Part shown: piece after piece, positions 34,022 through 41,316 of the stretch
Position numbering within the stretch: position 1 is the stretch's first letter
How the letters are laid out: each line of letters starts with the position of its first letter
NCBI GenBank assembly: GCA_003212375.1
Contig: QCPY01000002.1
Coordinates: forward strand, 35,785-99,784
DNA from: Prochlorococcus sp. AG-442-N17
GTDB lineage: Bacteria; Cyanobacteriota; Cyanobacteriia; PCC-6307; Cyanobiaceae
Direction: 5' to 3'
Length of the DNA: 64,000 nucleotides
Program-made: the position numbers and the translations under genes
The notes under the pieces: model-generated
Told to the model about the DNA's origin: nothing
The model's input: only the letters and a program-made list of their open reading frames with translations
The model's database searches: none

Positions 34022-35089
34022 TTAATTTTGAATCATCGAATGGCAAAGTGGCTCGCCAAATTTAATATCTCTTGAGGCTTTCTTTCCTAAAATACTTTCA
34101 TAGTGACTTGGCTTGATTCCTAATCCAGGGCGAATTGATCTTACATTTAATGGAGTAAAGATTTCTCCTTCTTTTATATTATCAACTACATATAATGATT
34201 TCCTACTTTGAATTGAAGTTTTTTCACAATCAGCAACCTTTAGTCTGCCGTCTCCTTTAGATAGATTTGCTAATTTTGTTGTTTCCACTAAAGTGGTTAA
34301 CTCTTCAGGAGTAATAGAAAATTGACTGTCCACTCCTCCTTCCCCGTCATTTAACATGAAATGTTTTTCAATTAATTTAGCCCCCATCATTACCGATAAA
34401 AGAGGTATTGTGATGCCTTTTGTATGATCAGAGAGTCCAGAAATTACTTTAAAAGATTTAGATATTTCTTTTATTGCTCTTAGATTAGCTTCTTCAGGAG
34501 GTGCAGGATATGAAGATGTACAGTGTAGAACAATTAATTTAGTCGCACCTTCTTCTCTCGCTGTATTAATTGCTTCATTTATTTCTTGATAGGTAGCTAA
34601 TCCAGTGGACAATATAATTGGCTTCCCAGTCTTGGCAACTTTTTTTATTAAGGGTATATCTATTAATTCAGGTGAGGCAATCTTATATACAGGACAATTA
34701 AGTTCTTCCAGAAAATCAACAGATGTCAAATCAAAAGGTGAAGAAAAAATTGTTATACCAATCTTTTGAGCATGTTTAAACAACTGAGAATGCCATTCCC
34801 AAGGAGTATGAGCTTCCTGATATAAATTGTATAATTTTTTGCCTTTCCAAATACCATCTTTAACAAAAAATTCTGGTGAATTATGGTTAATGGTAATAGT
34901 ATCTGCAGTATATGTTTGGATTTTTATAGCATCAGCTCCACACTCCTTAGCTTTTGAAATAATTTTGAGTGCATTTTCTATATTCCCTTTATGGTTGCCT
35001 GACATTTCAGCAACAATATAAGGATTATTCTCACCTCCAATTTTCCTTCCATTTATATTCACTTCGCCTCCTAATGACTCTTCCATCAA
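34022..35089 (-). CDS. Nonulosonic acid synthase (PseI/NeuB family)
   Basis: Condenses PEP with a hexose to give a nine-carbon acid sugar (pseudaminic or related acid). NeuB TIM-barrel signatures are present: YIVAEMSGNHKGNIENALKI, GADAIKIQTY, YKIASPELIDIPLIK, LSTGLATYQEI, LHCTSSYPAP, GLSDHTKG and IEKHFM. The C-terminal SAF/antifreeze-like domain includes SRKSLYVVDNIKEGE and NVRSIRPGLGI. 355 aa is full length. With PseG next door, PseI is more likely than NeuB. The other enzymes of the pathway (PseB, C, H, F) are not in this window. Confidence 0.9.
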   Translation of the reverse strand: MMEESLGGEVNINGRKIGGENNPYIVAEMSGNHKGNIENALKIISKAKECGADAIKIQTYTADTITINHNSPEFFVKDGIWKGKKLYNLYQEAHTPWEWHSQLFKHAQKIGITIFSSPFDLTSVDFLEELNCPVYKIASPELIDIPLIKKVAKTGKPIILSTGLATYQEINEAINTAREEGATKLIVLHCTSSYPAPPEEANLRAIKEISKSFKVISGLSDHTKGITIPLLSVMMGAKLIEKHFMLNDGEGGVDSQFSITPEELTTLVETTKLANLSKGDGRLKVADCEKTSIQSRKSLYVVDNIKEGEIFTPLNVRSIRPGLGIKPSHYESILGKKASRDIKFGEPLCHSMIQN

Positions 35090-35474
35090 ATTTAAAATTA
35101 AAAATTTTTTTTATTTTAATTTATAGCTTTAAACGCTAGTTGAAATTAAAATATTTAGACATTAATCCATAATGCCAAGTTTAGTGGGTATTCCTAATTG
35201 TATTAATTCAATAGATCATAACTTAAAGTTTTCATTTGTTTTTGGTTAACAACTATTCTTTCATCTTCCAGACAATTCCAGTATCAAATTACAGTAAGTT
35301 ATATGATCTAAAAAGGATTTAAAATTCTTCAATTGCATAACTTAAGCCAATATCCCTAAAATAAAATATTCACATCAAATTGAGAAGCACAAAGAGAAGT
35401 ATTTTTATATGAAAAACCAAATTCAAGAGAAAAGTACTAAAGTAATCAAGTAATAATAAATATTCGTAAAGTAT
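35090..35474. other. Gap between divergent PseI-like and PhyH genes
   Basis: Presumed promoter region for both flanking genes. A 25-codon frame (MPSLVGIPNCINSI...) is probably chance or a remnant. No hairpin of note. Confidence 0.45.
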
Positions 35475-36314
35475 ATGGTTAGTAAAGTTATATTTAGGGA
35501 AATAGACAAGGAAGAGGAATCTTCAATAATTGAGTCTTTATATGAATTTGGCTATGCAAAGATTAAATCTTATTTTAATTTTGATGATGCTTTAAGAATA
35601 GGAGATTGGCTTACTAGTAAACATTCAGAACTTATCGCCAAAAATAAATCATATAACGAGAAAATTAGAGCAGGTTCAAAGGACAAAATAATTTTTAGTA
35701 TTCATAAATATAATGATATTTTCCTTGATTTTATAGATACAAGTATAGTCAGAAAAATTTTAATTAAGTTCCTTAATGATCCCTATTACAGACTAATTCC
35801 GAATGAACTTCCTAATTTTACTCTAGGCTACTTCAATGCTAGGTCTAGCGGGAATGAATTACCTTTACATATGGATAACTATGTTCCCTACAGTGGTTCT
35901 GTGCCTCTTGCTTGTCAAGTAGCTTATTATTTTAATAAGAGTGATATTAAAAATGGTTGTACTATTGTCGTTCCTAAGTCTCATAAGTCAGGGACCTACG
36001 CAGATAGAAGTTCAACCGATATAAAGCATATAATCTGTCAGCCTGGAGATTGCGTTGTTTGGGACAGTAGAATTTGGCATGGAACAACTAATAATGTGGA
36101 AAGCCATGATAGATGGGCTTTAATTTCTACCTATAAGCAATGGTTCTTAAAGCAAACCTTGGAAATGACTAGTACTATTTCTTCAAGCCAGTATTCAAAA
36201 TTAAATAATATTCAGAAACAACTTCTTGGCTTTTGTGCAATGACTCCAAAAAATGAATTTGATAGTGTTTCTACCAAAAAGGGTTATGAAGATCTTCCAA
36301 CTCTTATAAATTAG
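35475..36314 (+). CDS. PhyH-type Fe(II)/2-oxoglutarate dioxygenase (second copy)
   Basis: Iron and cofactor ligands are seen at LHMDN (His132, Asp134), RIWHGTTNN (His202) and HDRWALIS (Arg213). PGDCVVWDSR is the usual strand before the distal His. It is not closely similar to the 32.1-kb dioxygenase. It starts a new plus-strand unit facing away from the PseI gene, and may hydroxylate a glycan or lipid intermediate. 279 aa is normal. Confidence 0.85.
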   Translation: MVSKVIFREIDKEEESSIIESLYEFGYAKIKSYFNFDDALRIGDWLTSKHSELIAKNKSYNEKIRAGSKDKIIFSIHKYNDIFLDFIDTSIVRKILIKFLNDPYYRLIPNELPNFTLGYFNARSSGNELPLHMDNYVPYSGSVPLACQVAYYFNKSDIKNGCTIVVPKSHKSGTYADRSSTDIKHIICQPGDCVVWDSRIWHGTTNNVESHDRWALISTYKQWFLKQTLEMTSTISSSQYSKLNNIQKQLLGFCAMTPKNEFDSVSTKKGYEDLPTLIN

Positions 36315-36344
36315 AAAGTAACCTAAGGATATGGACGCGTATAT

Positions 36345-36605
36345 TAAATCTGCATGGGAGGATATTAAAAACATTCAAAAGATTTAGTTGCAGAATCATC
36401 AGAACTTATCAAAATCCATTAAATTGAGATTTTTCATTATATTGCTTATGCGATTTTTACCTTAAAAGAGGCCTTTAGCTATAAAGGGATTCAAAATAAA
36501 GACCTTACAACTTATAATTGCATTTTTAAAAATGTAAGAATTACTTGGGAATTTACTTAGACGCAAAGATCACAAGGAACTACTGATATGAACACTTGGT
36601 CATAA
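36345..36605 (+). pseudogene. Degraded copy of the SnoaL-like gene at 45.6 kb
   Basis: From TTAGTTGCAGAATCATCAGA onward the DNA closely matches the 3' half of the 45587-45970 gene through ACTACTGATATGA and ending ACTTGGTCATAA, but it contains several in-frame stops (for example ...AAAATTTACTTAG). The 5' half is lost or unrecognisable. Confidence 0.8.
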
Positions 36606-36731
36606 ATGACACATATGTATGGGATAGCAATTACATATGGTCTCATAAGTTTATTATTACTTGGTAGATTTGCTTATTCAACTTTTAAGATTAATAAAAA
36701 AGAACAGATTAGAAAAATAGGAAGATATTAA
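36606..36731 (+). CDS. Small membrane protein (41 aa), possibly frameshifted
   Basis: MTHMYGIAITYGLISLLLLG has one span and a basic tail, KINKKEQIRKIGRY. In the next frame the DNA continues KKENYYDDFDNDWEI to a stop, so the original product may have been longer, with an acidic tail, and this one truncated by a frameshift. Confidence 0.5.
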   Translation: MTHMYGIAITYGLISLLLLGRFAYSTFKINKKEQIRKIGRY

Positions 36732-36949
36732 GAAAGAAAATTATTATGACGACTTTGATAATGATTGGGAAATTTAAACTTTTTTAGCCCTATTAGCTTT
36801 GTTCATTATTTTTCTCATAATATTATTTTTTATTGATATGTCAGAAATACAATAAAGAGTTAAAAACAATACTACTTTAGCAAAAAATGATATTTGCATA
36901 ATGAAAATAACTTTATTTATATAGAACCAGATTTCTACAAAAGAGCAAA

Positions 36950-37198
36950 TTAGAAATAGCTTTTAAATATAGAAGTCTTCCTCCAACCCTCTTCTAGTAA
37001 CTGTTTATATTCCTTTCTTGCATCTTCAATAGATTCGACTCTTGAACCTTTCATTACTGGTTTATTTGATCTTTTATAAACACAACCGTAAGAAATCTCC
37101 ATGGCATTAATACTCGTATAAGGGTTAGAAGTATCTTCAAATGGCTTAAATACTTTTATTCGACTTCTATTATTATTTATCAAAGTAAATTCTTCCAT
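36950..37198 (-). CDS. DUF1651-like hypothetical protein (82 aa)
   Basis: Paralogue of the 95-aa protein at 22.0 kb: INAMEISYGCVYKRSNKPVM and ESIEDARKEYKQLLEEGWRK. The Ala-initiated helix then EEGWRKT fits the DUF1651 C-terminal pattern. Its ATG overlaps the stop of the 65-aa gene (TAATG), so they are coupled. Confidence 0.6.
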   Translation of the reverse strand: MEEFTLINNNRSRIKVFKPFEDTSNPYTSINAMEISYGCVYKRSNKPVMKGSRVESIEDARKEYKQLLEEGWRKTSIFKSYF

Positions 37199-37395
37199 TA
37201 ATTACTTTTGTCTCTTAATTCTGGAAAGCAATTGGCAATATGTATTAACTCGTAAATTTCTTTACTATCGTATTGTTTATTAGGCACTCCACTACCAACT
37301 TCTATTCCTTTAGCTTTCATTTTTTCTAAGATTAATTTTAGCCTCTCACTACTAGACATTGACTTAAATCTTTTTGTTCTTTCTTCTCTATCCAT
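37198..37395 (-). CDS. Hypothetical protein (65 aa), possible regulator
   Basis: MDREERTKRFKSMSSSERLK... is charged and helical. KLILEKMKAKGIEVGSGV followed by KQYDSKEIYELIHIANCF gives two helices with a short turn, but no definite DNA-binding motif. First gene of the coupled pair with the DUF1651-like protein. Confidence 0.6.
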   Translation of the reverse strand: MDREERTKRFKSMSSSERLKLILEKMKAKGIEVGSGVPNKQYDSKEIYELIHIANCFPELRDKSN

Positions 37396-37522
37396 TAGAC
37401 ATAATATACTTTAATTCTATTTTTTTCTCTTTTAATGGATCAAATCTAATATCAGAATTTCCGACTATCCCAAGTCTTACAAGAAGTAAAGTAATTGAAA
37501 GTTGTGGAGAAGGCAATATCAT

Positions 37523-37654
37523 CTAACGATTCATTATATAAGTAAGAAAACCAGTAAAGGTTAACAATTTAAATCCAATAAAAAAAGGTAAATACTTTTT
37601 GGCTTTTTTACCAAAGGGCAATAATTTATTAACTGAATTTATTATTTTTTTCAT
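37523..37654 (-). CDS. Small basic membrane peptide (43 aa)
   Basis: MKKIINSVNKLLPFGKKAKK has a positively charged amphipathic start, then FFIGFKLLTFTGFLTYIMNR, a possible span. Not in the track because it is short. Function unknown. Confidence 0.5.
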   Translation of the reverse strand: MKKIINSVNKLLPFGKKAKKYLPFFIGFKLLTFTGFLTYIMNR

Positions 37655-37841
37655 TAATATGTTTATATTTTTGGTATTCTAACGAAATATTTTCAAAAAT
37701 TTACTTCTTTTATTAAGCTTCAAAATATATTAAATACTCAAAAAGATTTAGAGAAAGAAGACGTTTAAAAGGAGGGAGAAATTGAACAGGTAGAGGAATT
37801 CAATAAAGAAGGAAAATTGGAATCAACTTTTCAAAATATCA

Positions 37842-37994
37842 ATGATTTATGGTTTTGCTTATCTAGGAATGGTTCCTGCTATTAGTGCAGAATGAGTAGT
37901 ACTTGCAGCTTTTTATAAAACTAAGTTTATTTAAAAGCCAGTTGAGCAATTAAAAAATTAAATAAGACCTTTATAAAGTTCCAAAGAAGATTAA
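37842..37994 (+). pseudogene. Dead collinear copy of the 44.08-kb membrane gene
   Basis: Exactly 153 bases, as long as the intact gene at 44078-44230, with no indels. It starts MIYGFAYLGMVPAIS and ends SSKED, but four in-frame stops replace Trp18, Glu31, Lys40 and Leu45. The close DNA match shows a duplication followed by decay through point mutations. Confidence 0.9.
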
Positions 37995-38120
37995 TTAAAG
38001 ATTTTAATTTGGGAATAAATTCTTTTATTGTAAAACCAGAATTAATACTCAAAATAAAATTTAAGTAGAGGCTACAAAATAAAGGTCTAACAATAAAGGA
38101 ATTATTCCAATGTGGAGATT

Positions 38121-38152
38121 TAAAAAAAAAAGAGAGGTTGTAAACCTCTCTT
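38121..38152 (-). terminator. Rho-independent terminator
   Basis: On the minus strand AAGAGAGGTT and AACCTCTCTT form a 10-bp stem, followed by a run of T residues. It lies about 30 bases downstream of the small gene stop at 38183. Confidence 0.9.
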
Positions 38153-38182
38153 ATAGATCAGTTGTAAATAAGATTTTAATAT

Positions 38183-38347
38183 TTACAAATTTAGCAATCT
38201 CAAATCTTTTTGAGCTTCCCTGATTCTTTTATCAAAGACTGATCTTCTATAAGGAGTAACTTCTCCATTTTTAGTCGCCAAAAGTTTGGCTTGATGAAGC
38301 CTATTGGCTCTATTGATTTTATCTCTTATTTGTAAGAGGTTATTCAT
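38183..38347 (-). CDS. Small basic hypothetical protein (54 aa)
   Basis: MNNLLQIRDKINRANRLHQA... is helical and basic (RRSVFDKRIREAQKDLRLL). It has a good terminator and an operator-like palindrome upstream, so it is probably a real, regulated single-gene unit. Function unknown. Confidence 0.65.
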   Translation of the reverse strand: MNNLLQIRDKINRANRLHQAKLLATKNGEVTPYRRSVFDKRIREAQKDLRLLNL

Positions 38348-38424
38348 AGTGTTGTGCAGTTAATGAGAATCCCGTTCCCTATTCCCATGTCTTGCGTCCA
38401 GTTATATAAATATTTGGATGAACG

Positions 38425-38448
38425 TTATTGAACGATAACATTCAATAA
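38425..38448. promoter_or_regulatory. Operator-like inverted repeat
   Basis: TTATTGAA and TTCAATAA, perfect 8-bp arms separated by 8 bases, about 80 bp upstream of the small gene at 38183-38347. Spacing fits a dimeric repressor site. Confidence 0.45.
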
Positions 38449-38576
38449 TAAATATTGTGAGAGTAATTCTTCCTAAATTTCCCTACTTTTAAAAAAATTA
38501 CAGATCGCAATTGAGCAAGATAATAATACTTAAAAAGTATAGTCAAGGTCTACCAATCACTAACTTTTCACCCTCT

Positions 38577-38614
38577 CTTTCCTAGTTAGTAAATTTGATG
38601 GATAATAAATTTAT
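38577..38614 (+). repeat. Dispersed island repeat R1, copy d
   Basis: CTTTCCTAGTTAGTAAATTT then GATGGATAATAAATTTATAG, same orientation as all other copies. A further CCAATCAC-type stretch lies just upstream, as in copy e. Confidence 0.75.
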
Positions 38615-38809
38615 AGTTATTCATTGAGCAAATTGATCTACAAATTTTAACTTTCACTAGGAGTAACCAACAGATAACTTACTTAATCTTTCCTTCAAAT
38701 CAGTTGACATGAAACAAAGAAAAGTTCCGACTAATAAACCATATCTCAGATATCATGGCAAAGGTTTTTAAAAACCTATAAAAAATATTCACGATATATT
38801 GACTATTAA

Positions 38810-39013
38810 ATGGCTTCACCTTCGAGTTGGGAATTCTATAAAGAAGAACAAGATAAAATTTTGTGGGTCCATATTTGTACCCAAGATTTAAGAGGTGTTG
38901 ATATTTCAATTCATAAATGGTGGAAGATAAGGTATCCAGATTACAAAATTAGATTAGTTTCGAAAAAAGAATTTGATCAAATAAAACTTCAAGAACAGCA
39001 ACAGCAACAATAA
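38810..39013 (+). CDS. Hypothetical protein with poly-Gln end (67 aa)
   Basis: MASPSSWEFYKEEQDKILWV... followed by GVDISIHKWWKIRYPDYKIR and a run of glutamines (QEQQQQQ). The 48-aa protein at 45.3 kb also ends in NQQQQ, another sign that island genes share end sequences. No domain is recognised. Confidence 0.65.
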   Translation: MASPSSWEFYKEEQDKILWVHICTQDLRGVDISIHKWWKIRYPDYKIRLVSKKEFDQIKLQEQQQQQ

Positions 39014-39089
39014 AAATAATCTTTGGTAAATTTTGATGCTGAATATTTAATCTATTTAGCTAATATGTTTTAAACAGATTAATGAATTA

Positions 39090-39245
39090 ATGAACTCCGC
39101 ATTTACAAAAGTTTCCAATTTGAAAGTTAATAGGGCTTCTAAAATAGCTATTACTCTCGCATCATCAAGTTTCTTCTTATACGTATTAGGTCAAGCACCA
39201 ATTATTAAAAATATTTTTGCAGGTGCCTTTTCTTGTTCTGGCTAA
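39090..39245 (+). CDS. Small membrane protein (51 aa)
   Basis: MNSAFTKVSNLKVNRASKIA... contains one span (IAITLASSSFFLYVLGQAP) and ends FAGAFSCSG. Could be exported or anchored. Unknown function. Confidence 0.55.
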   Translation: MNSAFTKVSNLKVNRASKIAITLASSSFFLYVLGQAPIIKNIFAGAFSCSG

Positions 39246-39338
39246 ATAAAATACTTACTTACGAGATAAGCATAAAATTTAATATATATAGTAATTAACA
39301 TTCGATCAAAACTGAGAGGCAATTAGCCCCTTTTTACT

Positions 39339-39734
39339 ATGAAGTTAAAAAATGTTTTAAAAATTACTGGGAGTCTCCATATCCTATTGGGATTATTAAT
39401 TATTTTCCTACTAATCTTTTCTGTTGAAACTATCGCAAGCAATGCTTCAAGTGAAACATTGCTTCTTGTAAGAGGTACTGCGGATGTTGTATCAGCTAGT
39501 AATTTAGGTATAGGTTTCTTATTGATTATTTGTAGCTCTATCAAAGATAAACAATCTTTAAAAAAAGTTTTAGCTGGTGAACTAGCTTTAATGGCTTGTT
39601 TATTAGCAGTAGCTTTGTTTAATACTTTTAATGCTGGAACAATTGTAGATGGAGGTCCTCCTCCTCCTTTTTGGGTTGTTTTGATAGTTAACCCTATTTT
39701 ATGTATTTATGGATTAGTTAAAAGGAAAGAATGA
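39339..39734 (+). CDS. Four-span membrane protein (131 aa)
   Basis: Four hydrophobic segments: LHILLGLLIIFLLIF, LGIGFLLIICSSI, LALMACLLAVALF and FWVVLIVNPILCIYG. A proline run GGPPPPFW precedes the last. Small integral membrane protein of unknown role. Overlaps the lipoprotein-like gene by 4 bases (ATGA). The leader has the same hairpin-like AGGCAATTAGCCCCTTTTTA near the ATG as other island genes. Confidence 0.7.
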   Translation: MKLKNVLKITGSLHILLGLLIIFLLIFSVETIASNASSETLLLVRGTADVVSASNLGIGFLLIICSSIKDKQSLKKVLAGELALMACLLAVALFNTFNAGTIVDGGPPPPFWVVLIVNPILCIYGLVKRKE

Positions 39735-39973
39735 AACGCTTAATTTTATTTATCCCCTTTATTTCTCTGATGTGGGGTTGTGCCAATTCATCAAATAAAT
39801 TAGATATGCCTGAGATTTCTGACACCCAAAGGCAAAGAGAAGTTTGTCTAGATTGGTATGGCTACAGAATCGATACCAAGAGAGCAATTAATGATTTAAA
39901 TCTTAAAATTGAAACCGAATCAGAATTGATTGCTTATTGTGATTTCTTCAAAAATGTAGCTGATATAAAATAG
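39731..39973 (+). CDS. Small lipoprotein-like protein (80 aa)
   Basis: Signal peptide MKRLILFIPFISLMWGC with a lipobox-like LMWGC, so Cys17 may be lipidated. The mature part has two more cysteines (REVCLDWYG and AYCDFFKN). Coupled to the membrane protein before it. The end (FFKNVADIK) has a decayed twin at 44.3 kb. Confidence 0.7.
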   Translation: MKRLILFIPFISLMWGCANSSNKLDMPEISDTQRQREVCLDWYGYRIDTKRAINDLNLKIETESELIAYCDFFKNVADIK

Positions 39974-40002
39974 GTAAAATTATTAAATTTTACCTTTTTT
40001 TT
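39973..40002 (+). terminator. Rho-independent terminator
   Basis: GGTAAAATT and AATTTTACC pair around a short loop, followed by eight T residues. Closes the membrane protein/lipoprotein operon. Confidence 0.9.
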
Positions 40003-40010
40003 CCTCGTTA

Positions 40011-40199
40011 TTAATAATGAAAATAAGGAATTTCTTCTAATGCTTTTGGTGAAAATGAACAGATGCCAAATTGCATACATTCCATTTGATCATCATTCAC
40101 AGCTCTCGAGTTTGAATAATGAGCTGCAAACGTATGAATTAAAGAATGGATTGCATTTTGAATCTTATTTTTATAATGAATTCGGCAAGACATAGTCAA
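40011..40199 (-). CDS. Hypothetical protein (62 aa)
   Basis: MTMSCRIHYKNKIQNAIHSL... contains an EC...FGICSF cysteine pair in its second half and ends ALEEIPYFHY. Start could also be the next Met (MSCRIHYK). Not recognised. Confidence 0.55.
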   Translation of the reverse strand: MTMSCRIHYKNKIQNAIHSLIHTFAAHYSNSRAVNDDQMECMQFGICSFSPKALEEIPYFHY

Positions 40200-40228
40200 C
40201 CTACTTTTTTGAAATGTTTTAAAGACTA

Positions 40229-40390
40229 TTATTCAGATATGCAATAAGGATCACTTTCTGATTTACTGCAAAAAATGGTTTTGCGTAAAAAGGCTTTTTC
40301 ATATTGTTTATAAATACTTTGAGTCATAAAAACTCCAAAATAAATAAATAAGACAGTCAATGTGAGTAGCTCTAATCCCAAGTTGGTCAT
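40229..40390 (-). CDS. MTNL-family membrane protein (53 aa)
   Basis: MTNLGLELLTLTVLFIYFGV matches the 33-aa MTNLGLE protein at 8.05 kb and extends it with a polar tail (KAFLRKTIFCSKSESDPYCISE). RBS AAAGGAGG. Its promoter block is duplicated, inverted, at 41126-41169. Probably a single-span membrane peptide. Confidence 0.7.
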   Translation of the reverse strand: MTNLGLELLTLTVLFIYFGVFMTQSIYKQYEKAFLRKTIFCSKSESDPYCISE

Positions 40391-40420
40391 TTGATAACCT
40401 CCTTTAATTTGAGTGTTATC

Positions 40421-40464
40421 TAGTACGGTTGATATATAAAAATCAAGCGTAAGAATACTTAAAA
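40421..40464 (-). promoter_or_regulatory. Duplicated 44-bp promoter block, copy 1 (minus strand)
   Basis: Minus-strand TTTTAAGTATTCTTACGCTT continues to an ACCGTACTA end. It matches 41126-41169 on the plus strand at 41 of 44 positions. Each copy ends about 30 bases before an AAAGGAGG RBS and an MTNL gene, so it is very likely a promoter/operator. Confidence 0.7.
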
Positions 40465-40607
40465 TATCAAGTGTTGAATATAATTGAATTTACGAACAAA
40501 GATAAGAGATTCTTTTCATACCAAGTTTTGAATAAATCAGCATAATGACGGATATTCAAAAAAGTAATTTAAACTAGATTCAACTCAATCAAAAGGAGGG
40601 ATTAGAA

Positions 40608-40649
40608 ATGATCGATTGTCCACCAGAAAAGTTCATCAGATTCGTTTAA
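40608..40649 (+). CDS. 13-aa MIDCPPEK mini-ORF (mini-gene copy 2)
   Basis: ATG preceded by AAAAGGAGGGATTAGAA; the product is MIDCPPEKFIRFV. Same arrangement as at 21789: shared upstream ACGGATATTCAAAAAA, same RBS, same first eight codons bar one, terminator 80 bases after. Likely translated. Confidence 0.55.
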   Translation: MIDCPPEKFIRFV

Positions 40650-40727
40650 ACAGCCAACTAAATTAATAACATTGCACAATTAAGAACGTTGTTAATTTAT
40701 TCCTACACATAACTAAGTACTAAGAGA

Positions 40728-40766
40728 AGAGATTGTTTCCTGATATCAGAAATCAATCTCTTTTTA
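40728..40766 (+). terminator. Terminator hairpin of mini-gene copy 2
   Basis: AGAGATTG/CAATCTCT with extra TTTC/GAAA pairing and TTTTTA after it. Stem arms equal those of mini-gene copy 1. Confidence 0.75.
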
Positions 40767-40858
40767 TTGCTTTACCTTGGAATCCAAATTTTTTTAAATT
40801 AAAATTAATACTTTTGAAGATATTTATCTTTTCATTATTGTGAATTTGACATTCTTTT

Positions 40859-40899
40859 TTGATCCTTAATCCGTACAATTTTGTTCCTCTAACCGCACA
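40859..40899 (+). promoter_or_regulatory. Bipartite upstream motif, copy 2
   Basis: TTGATCCTTAATCCGTA, 15 bases, AACCGCACA: the same as the minus-strand motif at 20928-20968 (one base different in the second block). It lies about 65-105 bp before the start at 40964. Confidence 0.6.
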
Positions 40900-40963
40900 C
40901 ATAAAACTTGAGATTAACTATTCAAATGAATTAGAACATAGTTGTAGTCAAGAGGTAAGTCTT

Positions 40964-41116
40964 ATGGCACTAAACGACACATTTACCATTCAAGAGATGG
41001 AAATGGATAAAAAAGACCTTTCATACGTTATCAAGTCAAAAGAACTCGAAGCTTATTGGAATAATGAATGCGAAAAGCATCCTACAAATAACCATTGCAA
41101 AGTTTATTGTGATTGA
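40964..41116 (+). CDS. Small protein with C-x3-PT-x3-C-x3-C tail (50 aa)
   Basis: Starts at the ATG after AAGAGGTAAGTCTT, not at the upstream TTG of the track. MALNDTFTIQEMEMDKKDLS... ends ECEKHPTNNHCKVYCD. The same tail pattern ends the protein at 41317. Three cysteines could form a metal site or disulfides. Confidence 0.65.
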   Translation: MALNDTFTIQEMEMDKKDLSYVIKSKELEAYWNNECEKHPTNNHCKVYCD

Positions 41117-41125
41117 TACTTAATG

Positions 41126-41169
41126 TTTTAAGTATTCTTACGCTTGATTTTTATACACCACCCGTACTA
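41126..41169 (+). promoter_or_regulatory. Duplicated 44-bp promoter block, copy 2 (plus strand)
   Basis: TTTTAAGTATTCTTACGCTT with the CCGTACTA end, 3 mismatches to the minus-strand copy at 40421-40464. It precedes the broken MTNL gene at 41202 and probably also serves the gene at 41317. Confidence 0.7.
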
Positions 41170-41201
41170 AAGCATAGACAGATAGAAAGGAGGACGAGCA
41201 A

Positions 41202-41306
41202 ATGACTAATTTAGATTTAGAAAACTTATTTTGGACAATTTTTATTTCCCATCTTGGATTGAGATGATCTCGAATTAGGTATAGCTTCAAACACCAATAT
41301 TCATAA
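41202..41306 (+). pseudogene. Broken MTNL-family gene
   Basis: MTNLDLENLFWTIFISHLGL then TGA; reading on in the same frame gives SRIRYSFKHQYS, which lines up with the TKKGYKQQY tail of the 8.05-kb copy. RBS AAAGGAGG is intact. Either a nonsense mutation or a 21-aa product remains. Confidence 0.6.
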
Positions 41307-41316
41307 GGAGGATCAA

